Below, in pieces: positions 23,700-34,289 of a DNA stretch of 64,000 nucleotides (positions are counted from its first letter, which is position 1; every line of letters starts with the position of its first letter). The position numbers and the translations under genes were made by a program. Source of the stretch: Strongylocentrotus droebachiensis (Eukaryota > Echinodermata > Echinoidea > Camarodonta > Strongylocentrotidae); assembly GCA_035222895.1 (NCBI GenBank), contig JAVYIG010000096.1, forward strand, positions 890,508-954,507, read 5' to 3'. The notes below the pieces were generated by a model. It was not told the DNA's origin and ran no database searches. It was given only the letters and a program-made list of their open reading frames with translations.

Positions 23700-23960
23700 A
23701 TATATTTGTTTTCATTTTGGGGGAGTCGGGAAGAAAAGAGAAAAGGAAAAGGGGGATAAGGATAGCATTAGAAGAAAAAACATCAAGAAAAGGGAAGGAA
23801 AGAGGGGGTTGGAGTGAGAGAGAGAGAGAGAGATAGTAGGGTGGAGAAGCGAGTGAGAGAAAGAGAGACACAGACAGACATACAAAGAGAATAAAGAGAA
23901 TGACAGACAGATAGAGGGAGGGTGAGACGAGAGGGGGGTGGGGTGGGTTGCAGGACAAGA
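23700..23960. repeat. Purine-rich low-complexity tract
   Basis: GAGAAAAGGAAAAGGGGG, a GA run at 23812-23834 and GACAGACA repeats. Short Arg/Lys/Glu and Ser/Leu frames on the two strands come from base composition. Confidence 0.8.
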
Positions 23961-24899
23961 TAAAAGGGTGGTCCTGGCATTTCTCACACATAGAGCCATC
24001 ATTCTTAGTCTTCATCACTTTTCATCGATATTCTGTATAATGGTGTTCATTGTTAATTACGTGCAATATATCATGTGATATTATGATTAAAAGGACATCA
24101 CAATTAAATTTTGTACGTAGCAAGGTCGTGAGGTTATGAATATAAATGCACCCTATATTACAAATCTAATTAGATAATCAATATCACTAATTACCAACTG
24201 GTCAATGGGGAAAAATCAGTTGCACTCACAGTACGAATTAGGGCAAGTTTGGCATTTAAAGAGCCAATTAACAACAGAAGAGTTACAATAGAGTTTGATT
24301 GGTCGCCATCCGTAGATTACTTGGTTTAAATTATATCTCATGTTGATGTATGCTAGCTCTTTGTTGTAATATGAATATAACAAATATAAATATTTCTATA
24401 TAAGTGTTAATCTGGTACAGACACATTCCTCTATGATTTAGAATATGCAATCTTGTTGTTGCTGCTATTGTTGCTGTATGCAAAGACATAGGTGCGTAAT
24501 TCTCGATCAAGTTTATAGGAACTCATTATCAAAATATAAATATATCAATGAAAACATAAAATTAAAAAAATGGGATAGTGCTATATTTAGCAAGCTCGTG
24601 AAGGATGACGGGAAGAGTTGGGGAGGGATTACGTTATTATATGAATTAATTCCAAATTGGTTTAACTGAGTAAAATGTTAATAATACTGTTTCTCAATAT
24701 GCTCTTTTTGCTTTAATCATCGCTTCTTTGTCCCGTAAAAAATATGTGCATGATGATTAAGAATTCATGCAATTATAAAATGTGAGAATGTAAATGTGAG
24801 GCCAACCCATCTGTCATGTTGTCGTACTACATTAATGCACAGTTAAATCACATGCATGTCAAATCTTGTTAGAGAGCACGGCAATCTCGTCCTTCAATC

Positions 24900-25310
24900 T
24901 CAATCTAAATATTGCACCAAGAGGGTCATCTAAGCATGTCAGCTTATCAAGCTCGAGGCGTGAAACTCGCCTCAGTCAGTCAGCATTTGATTTGGAAAAT
25001 TCAAATTACAAATTGCCCCGCACCGTCAATTGATGGCCGTGTGTGTACGCCACCATCAACACGGCGCTCGCTCGGCACAAGACGGTGTCGACGATCACGC
25101 ATCATTGCCTGTATGCTGTTAGCACGGAGGCAGTCGTTCAGTGGCGCCCCGGTTAAGTGCGGATTGCTTGGCTGTACGTTGGCTGTGCATTATGCAAGGC
25201 TCGTCCCTGCCTGCTCGGTCGGTCCCTGCATAAACGCGCTTCGCACGCGTGGGGGCCAGTATAAGTAGCCGGGGGTTGGCGCACATAATTCATGAACTCA
25301 CCCACACAGG
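24900..25310 (+). promoter_or_regulatory. GC-rich island with TATA-like site
   Basis: This is the most GC- and CpG-rich stretch outside exons (GCGCTCGCTCGGC, GCGCTTCGCACGCG). TATAAGTAG at 25260-25268 is preceded by GGGGGCCAG and followed about 30 bases later by CATAATTCATGAACTC. It could be a core promoter for the plus-strand START gene 9 kb downstream or for an unseen transcript; nothing confirms transcription. The 118-codon frame here is Arg/Cys-rich and not recognisable. Confidence 0.3.
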
Positions 25311-25454
25311 GGATATGGCAAGAAAGAGAGTCGAATCGACAAGTAGCTAGTATAGGGAGAGACGCAGGGAGATGAGTTAGCATGGTGCAGGGATAAAACT
25401 CGTGACTGGAGATCACACCAAAAAATGTGAAGAAGATAAAACAGCTTATACAGT

Positions 25455-25640
25455 AGGCTTGCGGGTGCACCATGTGAGAGAGAGTGAGAGAGAGAGAGGA
25501 TCGAGGAGTCCTAAAACAGCTTGTTTTAATAAAACAATGATAACAATAATAATATTAATAATAAAAACAACAAAAATAATAATATCAATAATTGGATTTA
25601 ATTAGCGCCTTTTTCAGAGGATACAAGGTGCTGTCCCCTA
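25455..25640. repeat. GA tract, AAT repeats and SINE-type tail
   Basis: GAGAGTGAGAGAGAGAGAGG at 25476-25499, AATAATAATATTAATAATAA at 25545-25590, then TTAATTAGCGCCTTTTTCAG, a tail motif like those of the ATT-tailed SINEs read on the minus strand. Confidence 0.5.
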
Positions 25641-26884
25641 GGCTATCAAGATATTTAGAATTAATAAACATAGATTTATTATTGTATAGATTTATTATTG
25701 TGATTATTGTTATTTGACTGTGTTTGAACGTGCGGATAATAAAACCTTTACTCAATACGTCCTGTGAGGAAAAAAAAACATTTCAAAGGCAATCGGTGAT
25801 AATAGGCTTACTAATAATAGTATTACTATGATCAAGATCAGATGAAGTATTGTATCAAAACTTAATGACCAAAACAATCTTACAATGACAAAATGAAGAG
25901 GATAATAGAAGGAGTTCAAAGAGAATTAAAGAGGGCCTAACTTCACTTACGTTGTGGCCTGGGCATAGGCACAATACAACAGGGGGGTGTTTCTAAGATC
26001 CAAGTAGGCCTATCTATAAAAATATTTTGTAAAAGTTATTTCAAAAGGCATAAGATGTTGATTGAAATCGTTCATATTTTTTATTATCAACGATATTCCA
26101 TGTACCTGATGTGGAATTTATGCAAAGTCTAAAATACTTTATTCTTTGCTTTTGAATTTACTTTATTTTAAGGCTTCGAATGGTTCTCCATAGAATTAGA
26201 TGAAGAAGTGATATTTATGGGAGCTTGCCAGCTTACTTAGAAAACTGATATCTCGCAGTGCATGTACATGATATAGCCTAGCTCTCTATCCTTTCATCAC
26301 CTGGGTAACATGAAGCGAGAAAGTACAGACGGGAAAAACAAGAAAATTGAAAAAATTGGGTCACGGAAACATGAAATTGGAGCTGCCAAGTTTCTACAAA
26401 AATGTTGCTTGGGTGGAGAAATGGGGAGAGAAGACTGGCATTCGTGTGAATTGAGGCTAAATTCATTGAAGGTAGTAGTAGTGGTAGACTTCTAAAACCG
26501 GAAATGTCTAAGCTTAAAAACCTTATTTAGTATTATGCAGGGCTTTCTTGAAAAGCAGATCCACTGGCTTCCAGTGGAGCTGAATGAAACTACCCTGTTG
26601 AAAGAAATCATGAATAAATAAATAACATAAATAATCCCGGGCCTTTACACAATATCCCACATTTCATTTATTTTTTATATATATTTCCACATTTGATTTT
26701 CTTTTTAAACCATGCAAATACAAAGGAATGCATCCATTTCAAAATAAAGGAAGAGGCAAAGGGGGAATAAGGAGTAAAGATGAGAAATCAGTATACGGAA
26801 GGGAAAAAAACAAAAGCAAAGTTTCTTGTCAGTGTAAATCCCCAAAATATTAATATGACATTGTAAATATTGTGACCATCTCCT

Positions 26885-26915
<31 letters not shown>

Positions 26916-27060
26916 TCCCTCTTCCTCTCTTGTCTTCCTACTTTCTCTATCTATCTGTCTCATTGCTATATCCTACAATTTCTATATGAATCTTGTATCA
27001 TTAGTCCTATCACGTCGAGCACAGACGGCCAAAAAACTGTAGTCTTTCTTCACAAACACT
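25640..27060. other. No supported gene
   Basis: It holds a partial reverse copy of the GTTTCACAAAG MITE variant near 25980-26190 and a CT tract at 26884-26915. Opposing 61- and 62-codon frames at 26278-26495 are unrecognised. Confidence 0.35.
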
Positions 27061-27266
27061 TAAAGGCACACTGTCCTACTTGTAGCTATACTTGCTCCCT
27101 CTATATAGAAAACTTCCCAAATCGGTGCCTGTTGGTCCCCCATGATCCTCTTTTTCTTATGTTAAATGAGAGCTGAGTTAATGAGATAGCCACCTGTCAC
27201 GGTGACCTTGTTGGCTTGCTGTGTGGTCTAATCCCTTCTAGCTGCAGTAGTAACGCCTACCTTTAA
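27061..27266 (+). repeat. Dispersed 205-base repeat (CACTGTCCTACTTGTAGCTA)
   Basis: AGGCACACTGTCCTACTTGT, TGCTCCCTCTATATAGAAAA, GATCCTCTTTTTCTTATGTT and GTGTGGTCTAATCCCTTCTA recur at 58130-58333 in the same orientation and reversed at 4612-4802 and 12648-12816. The short ends AAAGGCA / TACCTTT-type are inverted. Confidence 0.7.
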
Positions 27267-28489
27267 ACTCTGCATCGCTCATGATTCATAGCTAATTGAT
27301 GTCTTAATATGATACAATATGTTTATGTAATAGGATGAGGAGGAGGGGAGAAAGAGAGGTAGAGAGAGAGAGAGAGAGCGCGAGATGCTTTCAAAGTTAA
27401 GGTCATGTGACTCATCTTCATGAGTCAGGTGGTCTCTGCTGCAATCTCTATTGGAATGATGCAATACGTAAAATTTACTTATTTTAGATTTCAGCATTGG
27501 GAGCACTAGTAATTATATAAATTTGGGTTTTATATATATATTTTTTTTAATCATTATAATCGGCTATTTTACGAACAATAGGACAGGATTAAATCAATAA
27601 TACTGATAATTATAATAACAATATTCAAAATAATAGATATAATAATAGCAATAACGATAATAATAATTTAAAAAACCTTAATAAAGGAGACCGTCCCCAT
27701 ATATTACTTGGCTAGGAAGAATGTAATAGTTCAGACAAATTGGAAAAGCGAACCGTCAAATTCCCCATCCACTCCCCACAACCCACACAAAAACACCATT
27801 TCCTAACACTTGGCTCGCTTTCTTCGCCTCTCTACACGCTTGCTTGCCACTCTCGCAATTTTGCACAAAACAATAGGCTGCAAGTGAGGAAAATATTGCT
27901 TTGTAGGCAAAATTACCTACTTCCGGTCTTCATTAACTCATTGACAACTATTGTAACATTATGATAGTATATACATTAGAATTGCTGCTTAAACTTCCAA
28001 TAGGGAATCAATCGCGTGTAGCCTTTGGTATAATCTATCCCATGAAAATACAATGTGCCACAGAAATATTATATGTGTGGCACATAAATAATGAACCCTG
28101 AAATTATGACTGCTCAACGCGAACCCATTACTGCTTAAACCACATCATTCTAATCACTAAGCCACAATCGAATATGTTAATGATAATGCCTACTGGTTAC
28201 GAGTCAGACTGGTGACGAATCATGAGTAGCATGTTCATGGAACTCCTGCAGTAACGCATGTGCATTGAAATGTTATTAGCCACCGATACCTTTTTATTTT
28301 AAGAAATGGTCACCAGTCCCCTCGCTGTGTTACATCTCCGATACGTTAATAACTTTATTGTGACAAATTGCCTGAGTCATGTCTGATAACACAATGCTTC
28401 ATTGTTAATATCCATTGGTCTACGTTGAATTACATATTGAGTTTATCATCCAAATCATTTTACGCAGGTTACACCAGCAGAGCTTTCGA

Positions 28490-28690
28490 ACAAATTGCCA
28501 GAATATATCTACAATTTTTTTATTTTTGTATTTATTTCCTCTCATAGGGTGGATGGCCCTTTCAGCACAGCTGATTTTCAAAGGGGTCCACAAACATAAA
28601 AATAACAATAAATATACAGTGAATTATACAATAGTATGTAAAACGTTGCAAATGCAAGAAGTAAGGCAATGAATATGTACATGTATAGTT
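28490..28690 (-). mobile_element. LINE-type 3' tail
   Basis: On the minus strand, GGACCCCTTTGAAAATCAGC, GCTGAAAGGGCCATCCACCC and GAGGAAATAAATAC lead into A/T-rich repeats. Together with the Tyr/Asn-rich reading before it, this looks like the 3' UTR of a non-LTR element. The element class is not certain. Confidence 0.4.
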
Positions 28691-29267
28691 ACAACAAATA
28701 AATATCTAACAAATTAATGTACAAAACAAGCAATAAGACAGTTAATTGCAGATATTCAACTAGAACGACAACAAGCATACGAGTAAAACTGTAAAACCGA
28801 TAACATAACACAAAAAAACATCAAGGTAAACATAAGAGAAAAACAAGAAGAAAAAAAAAAGACAGGAATAATAGGATGGGTATAATATAAATCACGTTTA
28901 AATTTTTTTTTTTTTTTAGTATTTTAAACAAAAAATCGTGATATTGTTGCCAACTTTAACACACATCTTTAAACATTTCTTAGGAGAAACGTTAGCCTTA
29001 GCCTTAATCCAATGCCGACTGGAACTGGGTGGCTCCCGTATTAAACCCAAAGGCATTATGACAATTCAGTAGTCAATGAGTTAACTGATGACTTACGGAG
29101 TATAATGAGCGTATCTCACTTTTCTCCATTCTTCCCCCTTCTTTTTCTTTCAATTTCTCAGTTATAGCGCATTGGCTACATAATTTACATCTGATGCAAG
29201 AACGCATACAACGCTTTACACGACCGTGTACAATGAACATGTTGCTGTTTCATGAATATAGTTATAC

Positions 29268-29450
29268 AGTGAAACCTGTGTGTAAAAACCACTCAAGGGT
29301 GACAAGAAAAGTGGTCTTTATAGGCAGGTGGTCTTTATGTACATGTTCCTTTAATACAGGTCTGTATGAGAAAAAATCGTCAAGGGAAACAAACAACGTC
29401 GTCTTTATAGACAGGTGGTCTTTTTATACAGGTGGTCACTAAAGCAACTT
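29268..29450 (-). repeat. Dispersed repeat (ACCACCTGTCTA family), reverse copy
   Basis: ACAGTGAAACCTGTGTGTAA, GGTCTTTATAGGCAGGTGGT and TATAGACAGGTGGTC are the reverse complement of blocks at 50030-50190. A hairpin MITE follows immediately. Confidence 0.6.
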
Positions 29451-29465
29451 TCGCTTGTATACGAC

Positions 29466-29661
29466 CTATGGCCCGAAATCACAAAGGAGGTTTGTCGACA
29501 AACCTTGGTTTTCGTACGTCATAAATATGACGCGTTTTACGTTTTACGCGTTTTTTTACAAACCTGGTTTGTAAAGAACAAAAGGAGGTTTGGCGAAACA
29601 AAAGGAGGTTTGAACTCAAACCATGGTCTGAGCTCAAACCTTGCTTTGTGAATTCGGGCCT
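29466..29661. mobile_element. Hairpin MITE (GGCCCGAAATCACAAAG)
   Basis: The left end GGCCCGAAATCACAAAGGAG mirrors the right end GCTTTGTGAATTCGGGCC. Inside, AAACCTTGGTTT, AAACCTGGTTTGT and AAACCATGGTCTGAGC form repeated small palindromes. No coding capacity; the short frames here on both strands derive from the palindromes. Confidence 0.65.
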
Positions 29662-29770
29662 ATATGAACAGGTTTTATTCAGCACGAAGAAGCAGTATTA
29701 TCATTTAATGGTTAATGAAGCAATCACACGGTCGTAGGCGGGTGTTGGTTGACCCGAGAGCTGATGTGTG

Positions 29771-30366
29771 AGTCACTATGCATCACATAGCTAACGAACT
29801 GCGTGGGCGATGTTTTACTATCTTAGGAAGATGAGTCGACGTGGTCTAGTGGATACGTTGCTGGATTAGCCTTTGAAGCGTAAGGTAAGGGGTTCGAATC
29901 CCTTCCAGGGCCCTTATTTATGCGAGTCACTATGCATCACATAACACACTGCGTGGGCGGTGTTTTACTATCTTAGGAAGATGGGTTGACGTGGTCTAGT
30001 GGATATAATTCTGGATTGGCCTTTGAAGCATTAGGAACGGGGTTCGAATCCCATACAGGGCCCTTATGTATGTGATTCACTATGCATCACATAGCTAACA
30101 CACTGCGTGGGCGATGTTTTACTATCTTAGGAAGATGAGTCGACGTGGTCTAGTGGATACGTTGCTGGATTAGCCTTTGAAGCATTAAGAACGGGGTTCG
30201 AATCCCTACCAAGGCCATTATTTATGCGAGTCACTATGCATCACATAGCTAACACGCTGCGTGGGCGCTGTTTTACGATCTAAGAAAGATGAGTTGACAT
30301 GGTTTAATGGCTGCTTCAATTGATTAGCATATGAAGGATTGGTTAACCGAATCACTCTCCAGGCAG
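29771..30366 (+). repeat. Tandem array of tRNA-Gln-like units (SINE-derived)
   Basis: Three clear and one degenerate unit repeat every 151-153 bases. Each has a box A-like TGGTCTAGTGGATA, the loop CCTTTGAAGC (an anticodon loop CTTTGAA would carry TTG, Gln) and in the first three an exact box B GGTTCGAATCC (29891, 30041, 30195), then an AGGGCCC-like end. The linker ACTATGCATCACATAGCTAA is shared. The 5' acceptor bases do not pair well with the 3' ones, so these are tRNA-derived rather than functional tRNA genes. A half unit precedes the array at 29771. Confidence 0.7.
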
Positions 30367-30369
30367 TAA

Positions 30370-31065
30370 TTCCGTTTTTATACGTTGTATCACCTTTCAT
30401 TTACATAATTCATCAACAGAAGAAGCCTCATGTATATGTAATACATACCAGGTTGTCTTATATGCCTATGTTATATTTTATAGTGCCCGCCTCAACGTTG
30501 TAGGCCTACATGTATTTCTTTTTAAAATAACCTTTGAAGTTTCCAAAGTGCGCAAATGATCAAGTACACTCATATTTATTATAACCACCTGTCAACTATC
30601 GTAAGCGCATTTAATAGCGAGCTATCAGTTATATCTACAGAGTATCACTTTCACTTTTAGTAGGCGACTATCTAATCTGTCATGTCTGTTGAGAGACAGA
30701 AGTGCGTTTAAACCATATGAGTTAACGCCCATATTCCTATATACCGAATGCAAACGATTTCCTGTATCGCGATCGGAATCTCAACGCGGCAATGAAGCAT
30801 CTTCTTAATGCAACCCTTCATAATTTGGCATAAGTAATTGGACATTACACGTCTTTGTTAATGCATTTTGCATATAATTTGACTTCTTTTTCTCTCCATC
30901 TTGTCACTTGTCCTTCAGTTATCGATTTGAATATTGATGGATGTAGCTCCAAACATGGTTGATTAACTCCAGTAATTTAGGTTGCAGAGTGATATTGATA
31001 TCATAAATTTGATCAATAAAAAAGCAGTATCCCTACAGATTTTGCGACATTGCAGTTATGGATGT
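30370..31065. other. No supported gene
   Basis: AT-rich spacer between the tRNA-like array and the CTT tract; nothing recognised. Confidence 0.35.
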
Positions 31066-31069
31066 GTTG

Positions 31070-31215
31070 ATATTCTTTCTCCTTCTTCTTCTCCTGCTTC
31101 TTTCTCTTCTTCTTTCTCTTGTTCTTGTTGTTTTTATTCTTTTTTTTTCATCTTCCTCCTCTTCTTCTTCTTCTTGTTATCTTTCTTCCTCTTCTTCTTC
31201 TTCTTTAAGAGAGGT
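31070..31215. repeat. CTT/TTC trinucleotide tract
   Basis: CTTCTTCTTCTCCTGCTTCT, CTCTTCTTCTTCTTCTTGTT and CTTCCTCTTCTTCTTCTTC. The Ser/Phe-rich 123-codon frame across it is an artefact. Confidence 0.8.
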
Positions 31216-31373
31216 ATGGTGAAGGATGGGAATGGAGAGGGGAGAAATGGCATTTTTTTCTTACAATATAGAAAGAATAAAAAAGAAAGGGTGCAGGGAC
31301 AGAAAGAGCAGGGAAAAAAGAGGAGGCTTGTAAAGTCACAGATTCAAATATAAGAATTGACAGCAAAATATAC

Positions 31374-31412
<39 letters not shown>

Positions 31413-31499
31413 TGGGGGGGGGGGCTGGGGAAGAGGGTGTGGGGTTGCGACAAGGAATAATACACTGTCGTTAAATGCATGAACATCATTAACAGAACA

Positions 31500-32070
31500 T
31501 ATACATTTTAACATTACTGAGGAATGGATATTATTATCAGTGCCAAAGCGACGCTATACTCTGGCAGGAGGGGGAGGAGGGGAGGGTGTGACATTTAACA
31601 AGAAAAAATACATTATCTTCGTTAAAAAGATTATAATCTTATTTACATGGACATTCATGTATGCATAGATACATTGCCGGAGAGCCGGATATGATTATCA
31701 GTAGTGGAGCAAGGATACGTTGGCAGAAGGGGAGGGGAGAGATAGGGTGGGGTGGGCGGTGGGGATGGAGGGGCCTTGTAACAGAGCAAAACTTCATTTT
31801 TTTTAGTTAAAAAGAATACGATCTCGGTTACATGGACATTCATGAGAGCAAAGATACATTACCGAAGAGCCGAATATTATTATCAGTAGCAGAGCAAGGA
31901 TACGATAGGAGGGGGAGAAAGAGAGGGTGGGGATGGGTGGAGACTTGTTACAGAGAAAAACTCCATTGTGTTCGTTAAAAAGAATACGATCTTGGTTATG
32001 AATATGAACATTAATGACAGATACATTACAAAGGAACCGGATATGAGGCAAGAAAACATATCCCCGGAAT
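31500..32070. repeat. Four imperfect tandem units of about 170-180 bases
   Basis: GATACATTGCCGGAGAGCCG (31669), GATACATTACCGAAGAGCCG (31852) and GATACATTACAAAGGAACCG (32020), each followed by GGATATGATTATCAGTAG-like text, a G-rich block (GGAGGGGAGAGATAGGG) and TTAAAAAGAATACGATCT. A weaker first unit starts at 31500. Confidence 0.75.
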
Positions 32071-32229
32071 CGTATCATTATAGAGATAAAAGCCAATAGA
32101 GCTTCCAAGAGTAAATGGAGGGAGTAAAAGCAGGGTCGAAATTGATCCTTGCCTCAACCGGACCTGGGCGCTCATATAAAGACCCTGTTATAAATCCTGT
32201 AAATCATATTAAATGAGACAATGCTCTAG

Positions 32230-32960
32230 GGAATTCTCATAAATCGCAAGACGGTATGTGACATGGCCGATGTTTGACGATATACGGATAGTCTAATCGC
32301 TGAGCTGTGTAGGATATGAGGAGAATTAAAGGGAGAGACGATGGAGGGAGAAAGAGAAGGGGAGACGATGGAAGGGGAGGGAGAAAGAGAGAGTGGGCGG
32401 AAATAAAGCGAAATACACATGTGAGGGTAAAAGGAGAAAGAATAGTGAGATAGAGAGATGGGAAGCCAGAGGAGAAGGGGACAGATATACAAGAGAGATA
32501 AAGAGAGTGATGAGAAAACGAGAAGAGAGGGGATGGAAAGAGAGAGGAAAAATTAAGGAAGAAAGGGGAAAAACAGTAACAATACTATTTTATCAGGATA
32601 CCAAGTTTACAAAAGAAAGTAGAAAAAAATATACTACCGTTTTATCGTCAATAAATAGCCAGCAGTCCAATAATGCGAACTAATGGGAGAAAATCATGAT
32701 TACGCCGCAAGATTTCGCAACGCTGGTCTAGAAATGACAGAAACTCCAGCAATGATTCCAAGATGCAGACATCTTTTCGCAAGCGCATTGAATGTGTCTA
32801 ACGTATGTCGCACATTTCATTTACATACACACCTAACTTCCTATCCACAAAAATATACACACGCATTACCTAAATACAAGGTGGCGGAAAATGGGTGTGT
32901 GCGGCGCGCAGCATGTGTCTGGCATCTTGCACGTGGTCATCCTATACACTTGTTGTAAAT
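32230..32960. other. Purine-rich tract and unassigned frame
   Basis: GGAGGGAGAAAGAGA-type sequence fills 32310-32560. The frame from 32683 (MGENHDYAARFRNAGLEMTE) ends near a GTATGT at 32802 that could serve as a donor, so it is a weak candidate for an upstream START exon, but its residues do not match a START N-terminus. Confidence 0.2.
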
Positions 32961-32970
32961 TTAATGTACC

Positions 32971-33141
32971 AATAGGCGGTGTCACACAGAAAAATCCCTT
33001 GAAAAATCCCTTGAAAAATTATTTCAAGGGAGAATTTTCTTACTTCGTTAGAGGATTTGTGAAGTGATAATAATGATGACAGACAGCAATTAAGAGGATA
33101 ACTAAAATCCGGATTTTGGGCCTCTATGTGACACCGCCTTA
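32971..33141. mobile_element. MITE with ends AGGCGGTGTCACA
   Basis: TAGGCGGTGTCACACAGAAA at the left and TATGTGACACCGCCTTA at the right are inverted copies of about 14 bases. The inside carries two direct AAAATCCCTTGA copies and their inverse TTTCAAGGGAGAATTTT. Single copy in this window. Confidence 0.6.
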
Positions 33142-33657
33142 TGTGTGTTATTGATGTATATTAGTATACATATATACGTGTACGAATACTTCATTCTTTA
33201 AAAGAATACGTAAGAAATACTCTACCAAAAATTTTGAACACTATTACATATGCCATACGCTTATACGAGAATAGTTTCTACATTAAAAAAAGACTGAAAC
33301 CGTATTTGTATTATAAATACCCTCAAAACAAATCAACTTTTATCTTCCAAATCCCTCTTTTCCACACTAAGTTACTTATTTTTGTCGTATTTGTTAGACT
33401 CTATGCACCATAACAATCAATCATATATCTATTAGTGAGAACCTTGTCTCATAAAGCCATCACAGGCTTTTTAAAGTTCCTCATTTATATATTGTAAAGT
33501 GAAACATGTTTAATACATTGGCCATGACATTAATTGCTCTGTATTTTCAATGTTTTGTTGTATGAATTTTGATTTGCTTTGATTTTTCTTCTTATGAAAA
33601 TGAAATATTGATTTAGAGTTTCCAGACAGTTTCTTTCACAATGCAATCGCACGAACA

Positions 33658-33807
33658 GGGACCCGTTTCACAAAGCCTTTTTTCAATGACAAATGACAAA
33701 AATCAGTGACAAATCTGCTGATAACCAATCAGAAGCAAGGATTTCAGTAGCTTATAACAAAAACTGTCATTTTTCACTGATGACAAGTTTTGTGAAACGA
33801 GACCTAT
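33658..33807. mobile_element. Hairpin MITE (CCCGTTTCACAAAGCC / TGACAAATGACAAA family)
   Basis: CCCGTTTCACAAAGCC at the left mirrors ACAAGTTTTGTGAAACGAG at the right, with TGACAAATCTGCTGATAACC and AATCAGAAGCAAGGATTTCA inside. Other copies: 55117-55268, 59470-59620 and a variant at 62070-62206. Confidence 0.72.
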
Positions 33808-34095
33808 AGAACTTAACCTCTAACCTTCAATATAACTCTTCACTCTATCACGATGCAGGTATATCCAATTTTTCTCGGAATAACACAAAATAAATTACCT
33901 CTATCGCATGAATCATAGGTTGTTTGTCATTCGTTTCGCTTTGTTAATTATCAAGTTGAGCAATTTTATGATAAAGCGTGACAGGTTGCATTGGGTCAGT
34001 GGTTATTAATAACCGTCTGGTATACGGTTTAGATTGCTTTATAATCAATGTTTAATCCCTCAAAAATTGTGTATTGATTAACGTTTTTAACTCTT

Positions 34096-34241
34096 TCTCT
34101 CTCTCTCCCTCTCTTTCCCTCTCTCGCTCTCTTTCCCTTCATCTTCTCTCCCTTTGCTGTATACGTCAATCTATATATCTATATTTCTTTCTCTATCTCT
34201 CTACTCTGCCTATCTATCTATCTATCCTACTATCTATCTAT
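34096..34241. repeat. CT and TATC microsatellites before a START exon
   Basis: CTCTTTCTCTCTCTCTCCCT then CTATCTATCTATCTATC-type repeats up to the acceptor of the exon at 34253. They serve as that exon's pyrimidine tract. Confidence 0.8.
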
Positions 34242-34252
34242 CAATGCCACAG

Positions 34253-34289
34253 GCCTCAATGGACTTCACCGGCATCCCAGTGGACAAAG
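34253..34289 (+). CDS. START gene, first recognised coding exon
   Basis: A 37-base exon lies between a polypyrimidine/TATC-repeat tract ending in CCACAG and the donor AAAG|GTATGT. It reads ASMDFTGIPVDK and leaves one base to complete the Val codon of the next exon. The ATG at 34259 is in frame and could be a start, but the sequence reads as the middle of a START domain, so an upstream exon is more likely. The pyrimidine tract of its acceptor is itself a TCTC/TATC microsatellite (34096-34241). Confidence 0.7.

Noticed and set aside
29838..30220. Functional tRNA genes
   Set aside because: Box A and box B are good, but the 5' and 3' acceptor stems do not pair, so the units are called tRNA-derived only.
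32683..32958. First exon of the START gene at 32,683
   Set aside because: A GTATGT donor is present, but the residues do not resemble a START N-terminus and there is no further support.
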